A program made the position numbers and the translations under genes. Of a stretch of DNA of 34,840 nucleotides, positions 1-7,787 are shown in pieces (positions within the stretch are counted from its first letter, which is position 1; each line of letters begins with the position of its first letter). The stretch comes from Robiginitomaculum sp. GTDB taxonomy: Bacteria > Pseudomonadota > Alphaproteobacteria > Caulobacterales > Maricaulaceae. The DNA is taken from positions 1 through 34,840 of the forward strand of contig JALSHE010000006.1 in the NCBI GenBank assembly GCA_026982415.1, read 5' to 3'. The notes under the pieces were generated by a model, which saw nothing but the letters and a program-made list of their open reading frames with translations, did no database searches and had not been told where the DNA came from.

Positions 1-17
1 ATGTTTAAAATAAATTA

Positions 18-32
18 GTTTGCAATGCAAAC
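18..32. promoter_or_regulatory. Perfect palindrome upstream of the SMR gene, candidate operator
   Basis: A perfect 15-base inverted repeat (GTTTGCA-A-TGCAAAC) lies 70 bases upstream of the efflux gene start in AT-rich DNA. A weak -35/-10 pair can be drawn across it (TTGCAA at 20-25, TAAATA at 42-47, 16-base spacer), so a repressor bound there could block transcription. The symmetry is seen; the operator role is inferred. No regulator gene is visible in the window, though one could lie left of it. Confidence 0.4.
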
Positions 33-102
33 ATATTTGTGTAAATAAATAATGTATAACCCACAAAGTGCGCCGCACTTGTAACATATTTGGAGAAATA
101 AC

Positions 103-429
103 ATGAATGCTTGGGGATTATTATCAATTGCTATTGCGATGGAAGTATTGGGTACATCTTTGCTGAAACATTCAGACGGCTTTGCCAAATGGCATTGGGG
201 CATGCTTGCCATTGCTTGTTATAGTATGAGCTTTTGGTTTCTTGCACCGGTCTTAAAAGCCATTCCTGTGGGTGTAGCTTATGCGGTTTGGGCGGGTTGT
301 GGCATTGTATTGATTACACTGGTGGGGCTCTTGGTCTTCGGCCAAAAACTGAGTTTAATACAAATAAGCATGATTGCGCTAATTTTAGTCGGTGCTATAG
401 GGCTGAACCTGACGACGGATTTATCTTGA
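103..429 (+). CDS. SMR-family multidrug efflux protein (EmrE/Qac type)
   Basis: This is a 108-residue four-helix inner-membrane protein of the small multidrug resistance family, which exchanges protons for cationic hydrophobic drugs as a dimer. It aligns without gaps to EmrE at the positions that matter: Glu14 in the first helix (the proton and drug site), Tyr40, Tyr60 and Trp63, followed by the GIVLI stretch. Length matches the family norm of about 105-110. GGAG at 92-95 sits 7 bases before the ATG. It stands alone, convergent with the DUF1304 gene and separated from it by two bases. The Glu14/Trp63 pattern favours a drug exporter of the EmrE/Qac branch over a guanidinium exporter (Gdx/SugE), but the substrate cannot be read from the sequence. 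Confidence 0.93.
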   Translation: MNAWGLLSIAIAMEVLGTSLLKHSDGFAKWHWGMLAIACYSMSFWFLAPVLKAIPVGVAYAVWAGCGIVLITLVGLLVFGQKLSLIQISMIALILVGAIGLNLTTDLS

Positions 430-431
430 TT

Positions 432-794
432 TTAAGCTTTCCCCCGCACCGACCACACAAAACCAAGCGCGATAACCGCAGGCAATGCTTGAATATAGAG
501 GATTGATGTGCTGGCCGTTAGGCCGCCGAAAACGCCTGCGGCGATAACGCATAGCAAGAAGAACAGCTTCAAATCCGTGCGTTTGGAGATCAGACCCCAT
601 ATCAACCCCGCCGCCAAAAACCCGTTATAAAGTCCCTGATTGGCGGCCAAAACCGCAGAAGCCTCGGCAAATTCCGGCGTCAAATCAAATACTTTTCGTC
701 CCGTAGGTGTGTTCCACAAAAACATCTCCAAAACCAAAAAGCCAATATGGCTAAGTGCGACGAAAGCGGTCATAATGGCTGCAAGTGTTTTCAT
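432..794 (-). CDS. DUF1304 family membrane protein
   Basis: The 120-residue product has four predicted membrane segments (about residues 5-25, 50-70, 76-92 and 97-115). It carries the signature of the DUF1304 family: a Leu-Glu-Met-Phe-Leu-Trp stretch, a GRKVF-like loop, and the strongly conserved LAANQGLYNGFLAAGL segment in the second helix. The family is widespread in bacteria and has no established function. AAGGA lies just upstream of the ATG. The gene starts 14 bases after the stop of the small exported Cys-rich protein on the same strand, so the two are probably co-transcribed. It is an inner-membrane protein by hydropathy. Confidence 0.88.
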   Translation of the reverse strand: MKTLAAIMTAFVALSHIGFLVLEMFLWNTPTGRKVFDLTPEFAEASAVLAANQGLYNGFLAAGLIWGLISKRTDLKLFFLLCVIAAGVFGGLTASTSILYIQALPAVIALGFVWSVRGKA

Positions 795-808
795 GATTTT
801 TCCTTAAA

Positions 809-1099
809 TTATCGGTTACGATAGCGGGCTATCATTGCGGGTGTCACGTCCCGTGCATAACAAAGCGGGTTTGCACCGCCGGGTTTGGAATAGGCTGAAC
901 TCTTGCCGCATTTGCGCCCACCCCGATTGATACTATAAGGGCAAGGGCAAACACCGCTATATTGTGCAATGCTTTGCTTGATCAATATTTGGATTATTTC
1001 TGTATCGGTTTTGGTGCTTTGAGCACTGGCAGGGATGGCGGGTGCGGCAATTAACCCCTGTCCGATAGTTATAAATACTGATGCCCGAATAAATCTCAT
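809..1099 (-). CDS. Small secreted cysteine-rich protein (CPCP motif)
   Basis: The 96-residue product has a Sec signal peptide (basic MRFIR, hydrophobic run, likely cleavage after Ala-Ser-Ala at residue 26). The mature protein, about 70 residues, has four cysteines at 51, 53, 64 and 80 in the arrangement CPCPY-x4-GG-RKCG-x2-SAYSKPGG-x3-LCY. I recall this motif from small proteobacterial exported proteins and from tails of some nuclease-like proteins, but I know no assigned function. The cysteines are probably disulfide-bonded or metal-binding in the periplasm. No Shine-Dalgarno sequence is visible before the ATG, so the start is set by the signal peptide. It lies upstream of the DUF1304 gene by 14 bases, probably in one transcript. 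Confidence 0.7.
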   Translation of the reverse strand: MRFIRASVFITIGQGLIAAPAIPASAQSTKTDTEIIQILIKQSIAQYSGVCPCPYSINRGGRKCGKSSAYSKPGGANPLCYARDVTPAMIARYRNR

Positions 1100-1253
1100 A
1101 TATGCAGTGTACCATAATCAGGTTCTGCCGATTATATATTATTTTTCTGGTCTTAGACCCATACCAATGACGATTATCATCTGTTGATAAGTTGGCAAAA
1201 AATGCGTACAGTCGGAACTATAATAACAAGAAACAAAAAATCGGGGCCTGATT

Positions 1254-3353
1254 GTGGGCAATTTTTTTCAAGAACTGAGACGGCGAAATCTGTTTCGGGT
1301 CGCGGGGCTTTACTGTGTTGTCAGTTGGATTTTGATCCAGATTGGCGCAGCAGTTTTCCCTGCCTTTGAAGCACCCACTTGGGTGCTTAAAGTGTTTATT
1401 ACGGTCATCGCTTTGGGTTTCCCCTTTGCTATGATCTTTGCCTGGGCGTTTGAAATGACACCAGACGGTGTCAAGCCGACAAAGAACATTAAGCCCGGTG
1501 ACAGCATTTCCCATATTACGCGCCGTAAATTAGACTATGTAATCATTGGCGGACTAGGATTGGTGGCTGCCTTAATAATCGCTGATAATACAATATTACG
1601 GCCAAAATTTGACCCGAAAAACCCGAATGTACCCCACCCGCAATTTACTGAAAGCACTGAAAGTTTAGAGACATTTTTACCGCCTACGGACATGACCACA
1701 TTTAACGATACCATTGCAGTTCTGCCCTTTGTTAACCGAAGTGTGCGCCAAGAAGATGCTTATTTTGCGGCTGGCATCCATGATGACCTTTTGACCCAAC
1801 TTTCCAAGATTTCTGCTTTACAGGTGATTTCGCGCACGTCCGTTATGCGCTACGCCAATACCGAGACCCCGATACCGGAGATCGCCGCTAAGCTTGGTGT
1901 ATCGGTAATTTTAGAAGGCTCGGTACAGCGTTCCGGCGAGCGGGTACGCATCAATGTGCAGCTTATAGACGGGTTGACGGACACCCATTTATGGGCCGAG
2001 AAATATAACCGTAAACTCACCACCGAAAACCTGTTTGAAATCCAAGAAGAAATCACCTTGGCTATTGCGGATGCTATGGAAGCGGTTTTGACGGGCAAAG
2101 ACTTGGCATTGCTAAAAGAGCAACCGACCCACAGCATCGCTGCTTACGATGCATATATACGCGGGCAGCTTTTGTCGCGGGGCGGTATTAGCGGCGCCGA
2201 TGATTATATTGGTGCTATCAAAGCTTACGACGAAGCCGTCGCGGAAGACCCGAATTTTGCCGCCGCTTATGCGGGTAAAGCCTATTCAGAACTTTATCTG
2301 TATTGGCTCTATGGCCGTGATAAATCACGCATAACACAAGCTGATAAGGCCTTGCAAAAAGCCAAAGAACTTGCACCAAATGCTGTCGAGACATTGCTGG
2401 CCGAAGCCTATTATAATTATTGGGGTCTGCTTGATTATGCGGCGGCTGATCAAGTCCTGAACCAGGCTCTCATTATTGCGCCAAACAATGCTGATCTTTG
2501 GGCGATAAAAGCCTATGTGGCAAGGCGTGCAGGACGGTTTAACGATACCATTACCGGGCTAGAGAAAGCTCACAGGCTCGACCCGCTTAAATATATCATC
2601 GCTCAGGAATTGGCCAGTACCTACTCGGAGCTTGGCATGTTTACCCAAGCCCGCGATATGATGGAGCGAGCAAAGGCCATAAGTCCAGCTTCCCAATGGA
2701 CGCGGGCGTTTGACGCGCATATCTGGTGGCAAAGGGGCGACGCGGACAAGGCTTGGGAAACCATCAATGTCCTCGTGGATAACCCGGATGTGTTTTATTA
2801 TAAGCAGATGCTGTATTTCGCAATTTTGACCCGGAATAAAGACAATATTGAATTTGCCCTGGAGACTTGGCCCAAGGAGAAACGAGCGCCCAAATCTGCA
2901 CCTGAAACGTATAACTTACTGAAATATTGGGCGCTCAGATCCATTGGCGATGTGGAGAGCGCCCAAAAATTATTACGCGCAATCAATGTCAGAATTGCCG
3001 CATCTGAAAATCCATATCCGTCTGGTTGGGCCGCCAATGCGCCGTATTTTCCGGTAACCATACCCGGCCTTTCCGGGGATCTGCGCAAAGTTGGTGCAGC
3101 GGTCAGGGACTATGAGAAGGCCGCACGCAAAGCCGGTGTGACAGATGCTTGGGGGGAGCGTGATATATTAAGCGCTATTGCCAGAGCCTACGCCCAAGCT
3201 GGTGACCCAGATGCAGCCTTTGCCTATATCGAGAAATTAACCGACCGTTTCGGCCCCGCTCAATACCCCAGAATATCCATAGATCCCGCATTCGATAATT
3301 TACGGCAACACCCTGATTATTTAAAATTGAAGGCCGCTTTTGAAGCGCTCTAA
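1254..3353 (+). CDS. Membrane TolB-like/TPR protein
   Basis: This 699-residue protein belongs to a group often annotated as adenylate-cyclase-like or TPR protein. Residues 1-35 carry the group's N-terminal signature (FFQELRRRN then FRVAGLYCVVSW). Three hydrophobic segments follow, at about 14-36, 42-66 and 94-112. Residues about 150-275 form a TolB N-terminal/FlgO-like domain (IAVLPFVN, then ILEGSVQRSGERVRI and a THLWAEKY motif). The rest, about 290-695, is helical TPR repeat sequence. No cyclase catalytic domain or DNA-binding winged helix is present, so it is probably a membrane-anchored scaffold or sensor. The start is GTG with GGGG 7 bases upstream; it begins exactly at the family signature. 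The last codons overlap the end of the convergent pyruvate kinase gene. Confidence 0.82.
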   Translation: MGNFFQELRRRNLFRVAGLYCVVSWILIQIGAAVFPAFEAPTWVLKVFITVIALGFPFAMIFAWAFEMTPDGVKPTKNIKPGDSISHITRRKLDYVIIGGLGLVAALIIADNTILRPKFDPKNPNVPHPQFTESTESLETFLPPTDMTTFNDTIAVLPFVNRSVRQEDAYFAAGIHDDLLTQLSKISALQVISRTSVMRYANTETPIPEIAAKLGVSVILEGSVQRSGERVRINVQLIDGLTDTHLWAEKYNRKLTTENLFEIQEEITLAIADAMEAVLTGKDLALLKEQPTHSIAAYDAYIRGQLLSRGGISGADDYIGAIKAYDEAVAEDPNFAAAYAGKAYSELYLYWLYGRDKSRITQADKALQKAKELAPNAVETLLAEAYYNYWGLLDYAAADQVLNQALIIAPNNADLWAIKAYVARRAGRFNDTITGLEKAHRLDPLKYIIAQELASTYSELGMFTQARDMMERAKAISPASQWTRAFDAHIWWQRGDADKAWETINVLVDNPDVFYYKQMLYFAILTRNKDNIEFALETWPKEKRAPKSAPETYNLLKYWALRSIGDVESAQKLLRAINVRIAASENPYPSGWAANAPYFPVTIPGLSGDLRKVGAAVRDYEKAARKAGVTDAWGERDILSAIARAYAQAGDPDAAFAYIEKLTDRFGPAQYPRISIDPAFDNLRQHPDYLKLKAAFEAL

Positions 3354-4762
3354 TCTATCGTCGCAATCTTGAGCGTGTCGGTTGTCCCTGGTCTTCCGAA
3401 GGGGATGCCTGCTGTGACGATGATTTTATCGCCTGGAACTGCATCAGCTTGATCCTTGGCTATATCTTGGGTGATCTCCAACATTTCATCAAAACTTTTA
3501 GGGTCTTCCATCACCACCGCACGCACGCCCCATGTTAAAGCCATGCGAGATGCGACCGCTTTGTTAGGGGTCAGGCCAAGTATTCTGCACATTGGACGTT
3601 CACGGGCGATGCGCCTAACCGTGGAACCTGTGCGGGTATAGCCAAGTACGGCCTGACATTTGAGGACTTCCGCCATACCGCGCACAGACTGGCTGATGGC
3701 ATCGTTGATGGTGGCTTGGGGGCGCAGATTGGCGCGGGTGTAATAGTCCGGGTAACTGGGGTCGTTCTCCGCCGCTTTGATAATTCTGTCCATAATGGCT
3801 ACCGCTGTGGCAGGGTGTCGGCCTACGGCGGTCTCGGCGGACAGCATAACCGCGTCTGCGCCTTGGTAGATAGCTGTTGCCACATCAGAGGCTTCGGCGC
3901 GGGTCGGCGTCGGGGCGTCGATCATGCTCTCCAGCATGTGGGTGGCGACAATCACAGGCTTGCCGAGCGCCCGGGCAACGGTGATAATTTTGCGCTGAAC
4001 GACCGGGACTTGTTCGAGGGGCAGTTCAACCCCCAAATCCCCGCGCGCGACCATGGCGGCGTCCGCGAGTTTCAATATGGCTTCAATGTCGTCTACCGCA
4101 GAGGGTTTTTCGATTTTGACGATAAGACCAGCTTTGTCGCCAATGATGGCTTTGGCGTCGATAACATCTTGGATTTTTTGTACGAAAGAAAGCGCGATAA
4201 AATCGACCTTTTGGGACAGTGCGAACGTCATGTCGACCTTGTCTTTTTCGGTCATAGCCGATACGGGCAAGACGGTGCCAATGACATTGACACCTTTTTT
4301 ATTACCGAGAACGCCCGGCACATCAACACGGGCGGTTAAACTGGATTTTGATTTCCCAGTGATGGTCACCATCAATTTTCCGTCGTCAAATTTAAGGGCA
4401 TCGCCGACCGCGAGAGCCTCGATGAGTTCTGGATGGGGCAAGGGAATAATACCGTCTTTGTCAGATGTATCGCCGATAACGAGTGTTACTTCCCCGCCGT
4501 AGCGCAGCGTGGTTTTGCCGCCTGTAAAACTACCGACCCGGATTTTTGGGCCTTGCATATCGGCAACGATAGCGATGGCATTGCCGCTAGATGTCTCGAT
4601 CGCACGGATAGCTTTTATAGCGCGGGCATGGTCTTCGTGACTACCGTGGGAGAAATTAAGCCGAAAGGCATCGACGCCAACTTCGTGCAACAGTTTTAAC
4701 GTGTCAGGCGCCGCACTGGCCGGGCCGACAGTGGCAAGAATTTTGGCAAAGCGTTTTCGCAT
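3350..4762 (-). CDS. pyk: Pyruvate kinase
   Basis: The 470-residue product is a full-length pyruvate kinase, converting PEP and ADP to pyruvate and ATP at the end of glycolysis in the cytoplasm. Visible hallmarks are the substrate-loop FRLNFSHG (Arg34, Asn36, Ser38, His39), the ADMQGPKIRVG strand, the catalytic Lys216 and metal-binding Glu218 in IVKIEKP, Asp242 in MVARGDLGVELP, and VIVATHMLESM. The B domain (about 72-165) and C-terminal allosteric domain are present. It lies 51 bases downstream of the LysM lipoprotein gene on the same strand. Its stop codon overlaps the stop of the convergent TPR gene by three bases, with no terminator hairpin between them. The window also holds pckA, the opposing gluconeogenic enzyme, about 28 kb away. 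Confidence 0.97.
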   Translation of the reverse strand: MRKRFAKILATVGPASAAPDTLKLLHEVGVDAFRLNFSHGSHEDHARAIKAIRAIETSSGNAIAIVADMQGPKIRVGSFTGGKTTLRYGGEVTLVIGDTSDKDGIIPLPHPELIEALAVGDALKFDDGKLMVTITGKSKSSLTARVDVPGVLGNKKGVNVIGTVLPVSAMTEKDKVDMTFALSQKVDFIALSFVQKIQDVIDAKAIIGDKAGLIVKIEKPSAVDDIEAILKLADAAMVARGDLGVELPLEQVPVVQRKIITVARALGKPVIVATHMLESMIDAPTPTRAEASDVATAIYQGADAVMLSAETAVGRHPATAVAIMDRIIKAAENDPSYPDYYTRANLRPQATINDAISQSVRGMAEVLKCQAVLGYTRTGSTVRRIARERPMCRILGLTPNKAVASRMALTWGVRAVVMEDPKSFDEMLEITQDIAKDQADAVPGDKIIVTAGIPFGRPGTTDTLKIATID

Positions 4763-4813
4763 GATGTGTTCCCCCGCAAGCCCCCTTCATAGGGCTAAAT
4801 AACATAGGGTCTC

Positions 4814-5512
4814 TTACTCTACACATCTCCCGTTCGGCAAGAGAATATCTTCACCTGCACGAATATAAAACTCATCATTGATCGTGTTGATATTTTGAAT
4901 TTCAGTCACACTGCTACACGTAGTACGGGCGAGAGAATAAAGGGTATCACCGGGAATAACCGTGTGGCGAATTGTGCCAGAAGGTAAAGATGCAGGTATG
5001 GATGATGCTAAGGATGGCGGTAAGGGTATTGGTGCGAATGTTGTCGGCATTGGGCTTGGTTCGGCTTGCAGTTGCTGCGCCTGTGGTGCTTGGCTTTGCG
5101 CGAATTGCGGTTGCGCTGCCTGTACTGGCGGCGGTGTGCCGTTCACTGCATAATAACCCGGGGTGCCGTTGTCGCCTAGACTTGTTGTATTTTCTTGCAG
5201 GCCTTGCTCCGCACGCGGCGCTTCATAGGTCACGGCTTGTGGCGCGTTTTGGTATGACGGTATGGACTGGTTAACCCTTGTCTGCGCAGGAATTGTCGGC
5301 GCAGGAACTGGCGCAACTTGTTGCCCAACATATGTCACTGGCGCAGCACGTTGCGTTTGGTAGTTGGCATTTTGGACGGCAGCCTGAGCATAAGGATTGC
5401 TCCCCTTATACTTTGTTGTCTGTTGATAATTTGGATTTACGGCTGTGGTCGAACACCCCGCCAAAGCCAACATTGTTGTCGTAATCACCGCGCCTGTAAG
5501 AATACGCATCAT
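4814..5512 (-). CDS. LysM-domain lipoprotein
   Basis: The 232-residue product starts with a lipoprotein signal peptide ending in the lipobox LAGC (Cys20). A long low-complexity linker rich in Pro, Gln and Ala (about 30-178) leads to one C-terminal LysM domain at about 181-227 (HTVIPGDTLYSLAR, ending IRAGEDILLPNG). LysM binds peptidoglycan, so this is most likely a lipoprotein that contacts the cell wall. Two cysteines (199 and 230) frame the LysM and may form a disulfide. No peptidase or other catalytic domain follows the LysM, unlike NlpD/EnvC-type proteins, so it is probably structural or an activator. The initiator could be Met1 or Met2. Pyruvate kinase follows on the same strand after 51 bases. 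Confidence 0.85.
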   Translation of the reverse strand: MMRILTGAVITTTMLALAGCSTTAVNPNYQQTTKYKGSNPYAQAAVQNANYQTQRAAPVTYVGQQVAPVPAPTIPAQTRVNQSIPSYQNAPQAVTYEAPRAEQGLQENTTSLGDNGTPGYYAVNGTPPPVQAAQPQFAQSQAPQAQQLQAEPSPMPTTFAPIPLPPSLASSIPASLPSGTIRHTVIPGDTLYSLARTTCSSVTEIQNINTINDEFYIRAGEDILLPNGRCVE

Positions 5513-5607
5513 AACCTCCGCTAACAGATAATGGCCGAGAAATGGCCAAAAAATTAAACTTGAGAGGCATTGTGGGGAAATATGGCTAATTTTGTCTTAA
5601 GAATTGT

Positions 5608-6549
5608 TCAAGATTTGGGAAGCCCCGGTGTCCCGGCCTGATCCGGGTTTTCCTTGATATAAGCGGCTTTGATTTGCGCTACATTTTCACGCGAGCCGTC
5701 ATGGGAAAAACCCGGCGCGGCAAAAATGTATTTTATGCGCTCGCTAAAGCGCGGGCCTTTAGAGAAAACATCTTTGACAATGGAAATATATTCGCCAAAT
5801 GCAATCTTGAGCGGGTTGAATGTCGTCAGAGGTTTGACAATCCCGTAGTCCGGTTTCTCCCCCGCTTGTTCGGGCACAAATGTGCCAAACATCCTGTCCC
5901 AAATGATAAAAATTCCGGCGTAATTAGCGTCAAGATAGCGCGCATTGCGTCCGTGGTGTACCCGGTGGTGGCTCGGCGTATTCATGACGGCTTCGAACCA
6001 GCGCGGCATTTTGTCAATGGTTTCTGTGTGGAACCAAAATTGATAAAGCAAGTTCAATGCGCCCACGAAAAATAAAATCAACGGGTGTATTCCCAGGAGA
6101 ACCAACGGAACGGCCAACACAACTGTCCCCGAAATCAAATTCGTCCAAGGTTGGCGCAAAGCCGTCGTCAAATTATAGTGCTCGGACGAGTGATGTACAA
6201 CATGGGTCGCCCAAAACCAGCGGGATTTATGATACAGAAAATGCTTCCAATAATACATGAAATCATCGGCAACCAGAGCAATAAGAACAACCCAAATCAG
6301 GGACATATGATCCCGTAAATCGAAAAAGGCAAATTGCCAAACCCACATTAGAAAAATCAGATTAACCGCTTTGGTCGCTATATCGAACACGCTCATCCCA
6401 CTGCCCATAATCAAAGATGTCGCCCCGTCTTTAACCGTATAGGCATCTTTGATCGGGTGATATTTCAGCCAAATAAGCTCTAGGCCAATACAGGCAATAA
6501 AAAACGGGATAGCCCAAATTAATATATCCGGAAACTCTGGATTGCTCAT
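5608..6549 (-). CDS. Sterol desaturase/fatty acid hydroxylase family membrane protein
   Basis: The 313-residue integral membrane protein carries the histidine clusters that bind the di-iron centre of the fatty acid hydroxylase superfamily: HFLYH (103-107), HVVHH (116-120), His174 and SHHRVHHG (193-200). Such enzymes use oxygen to hydroxylate or desaturate lipids, carotenoids or sterol-like substrates. Four to five membrane helices surround the clusters (about 8-27, 60-76, 82-98, 140-170). I place the start at the ATG reading MSNPEFPD because GAGAG lies just upstream. An in-frame ATG 60 bases earlier gives a non-hydrophobic extension without a ribosome site. The substrate cannot be inferred from the neighbours. 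It is transcribed away from the kinase-like gene at 6734. Confidence 0.88.
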   Translation of the reverse strand: MSNPEFPDILIWAIPFFIACIGLELIWLKYHPIKDAYTVKDGATSLIMGSGMSVFDIATKAVNLIFLMWVWQFAFFDLRDHMSLIWVVLIALVADDFMYYWKHFLYHKSRWFWATHVVHHSSEHYNLTTALRQPWTNLISGTVVLAVPLVLLGIHPLILFFVGALNLLYQFWFHTETIDKMPRWFEAVMNTPSHHRVHHGRNARYLDANYAGIFIIWDRMFGTFVPEQAGEKPDYGIVKPLTTFNPLKIAFGEYISIVKDVFSKGPRFSERIKYIFAAPGFSHDGSRENVAQIKAAYIKENPDQAGTPGLPKS

Positions 6550-6733
6550 AATTCTCTCATATTTACGCCCCTCTTTATGCCATAGGATCGGCTCAGTGCA
6601 AGGGGACAAAATGGCGCAAAATATACTTTAGCACAAATTTAACCCCATAAATTATGCCCGCATATACTATTGAATTTAAACTTATGTTTGAGAATGCCTG
6701 CTATTACCCGCAATGTGGTATTGGGGTTGTAAA

Positions 6734-7720
6734 ATGTTAAATGAAGAAAATCTAAGCGGAAAAGCCTATCTCGAATCCAGAGGGCAGACCCTTTCGGTAG
6801 ACGGTTATTTCCATGTGCAAAAATCAGTTTTGGCCATGAAAAGCATCTGGACGGAACAGGCGCGTAAAAACAACACACGCATAGAAACCGTGTTTGATAA
6901 AAATGTTCCCAATGTCCTGCCTATCAACGCCATGAAGTTTCAGCACTGCCTGAATAACCTAGCCGCCAACGCAGTCAATTCAACCATAGACGGTCTTGTG
7001 CGGGTGATTGTATCACGTCTGGACAAACCCCACCCAAAATACGGTACTCAATCCTATCTTTTGATCAGCGTCCAAGACACGGGACCAGGTATTTCTGCAG
7101 GCGACATGGCCTCATTATTTGTTAGGAAATCGGATACGGCGACGCAAAATGGCGTGACTTACGGCGTTGTCGATACGGGTCTACCGATGACCCAAAGTCT
7201 GATTACCGAAATGGGCGGGAAAATTTTGGTGAAAAGCGAGATCGGCAAAGGCTCTACTTTCTCTTTGGTGTTGCCGCTAGCAAACTCATCTTTTGAGAAC
7301 AAGTCCGTTTCAATTGGCAGCCGTTTCTATGATATGAATGTGCTCGTGGTCGACGATTATAATCTCAACCATTTAACCTTGAAAGCCCTGTTGCAAGATA
7401 GTGTCGTCAAAATTTTCACAGCGTCCCACGGGTATGAAGCTTTGGAAATTCTACATTCCTGCCCTATTGATTTAATTTTTATGGACATTCATATGCCGAT
7501 TATGGACGGCATCGAAACCACCTTAAAAATCCGGGAGAGTGACCGGGATTGGTCCGGTGTACATATCGTGGCAATGACCGCAGACCCGGATTACCAGCAC
7601 ATGCACCTGTGCAAAAAAATCGGCATTGATGCCGCATTGGCCAAACCATTTCGGATCGGCGCGGTTTATGCAATCCTCGAAGACTTCGCCCCGGCCTATA
7701 AAATAGCCACGACTGGCTAG
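6734..7720 (+). CDS. Kinase-like ATPase fused to a receiver domain, no phosphoacceptor-His domain
   Basis: The 328-residue product has an HATPase_c-like module (about 60-183) followed by a response-regulator receiver (about 200-318). The N box (HCLNNLAANAVNST, 71-84) and G1 box (DTGPGIS, 115-121) are clear. The expected GxGxGL G2 box is replaced by YGVVDTGLPMTQ (143-154). The receiver is intact: Asp207/Asp208, phosphoacceptor Asp251 in FMDIHMP, Thr282 and Lys304 in AKPF. The 60-residue N-terminus has no membrane segment, sensor domain or recognisable His-E-x-R/N-P dimerisation box; the only nearby histidine is His27. It is therefore a soluble hybrid protein that may not autophosphorylate. The ATG at 6734 has GGGG upstream and is preferred to one 21 bases earlier. 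It sits alone between divergent and co-directional genes. Confidence 0.82.
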   Translation: MLNEENLSGKAYLESRGQTLSVDGYFHVQKSVLAMKSIWTEQARKNNTRIETVFDKNVPNVLPINAMKFQHCLNNLAANAVNSTIDGLVRVIVSRLDKPHPKYGTQSYLLISVQDTGPGISAGDMASLFVRKSDTATQNGVTYGVVDTGLPMTQSLITEMGGKILVKSEIGKGSTFSLVLPLANSSFENKSVSIGSRFYDMNVLVVDDYNLNHLTLKALLQDSVVKIFTASHGYEALEILHSCPIDLIFMDIHMPIMDGIETTLKIRESDRDWSGVHIVAMTADPDYQHMHLCKKIGIDAALAKPFRIGAVYAILEDFAPAYKIATTG

Positions 7721-7787
7721 ACCCGAATAAAGTGGACAGCCTCGTTTGAAACCCCCATTATAAAGCCCTGACTTGAAGGGGATTATA

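Noticed and set aside
3716-4339. Plus-strand open frame of 207 codons
   Set aside because: It lies wholly antisense to pyruvate kinase, has no family features, and its composition is what the reverse frame of that gene would give.
4763-4813. Hairpin AGCCC/GGGCT between the LysM and pyruvate kinase genes
   Set aside because: The stem is short and lacks a T-tract in the direction of transcription; not convincing as a terminator or attenuator.
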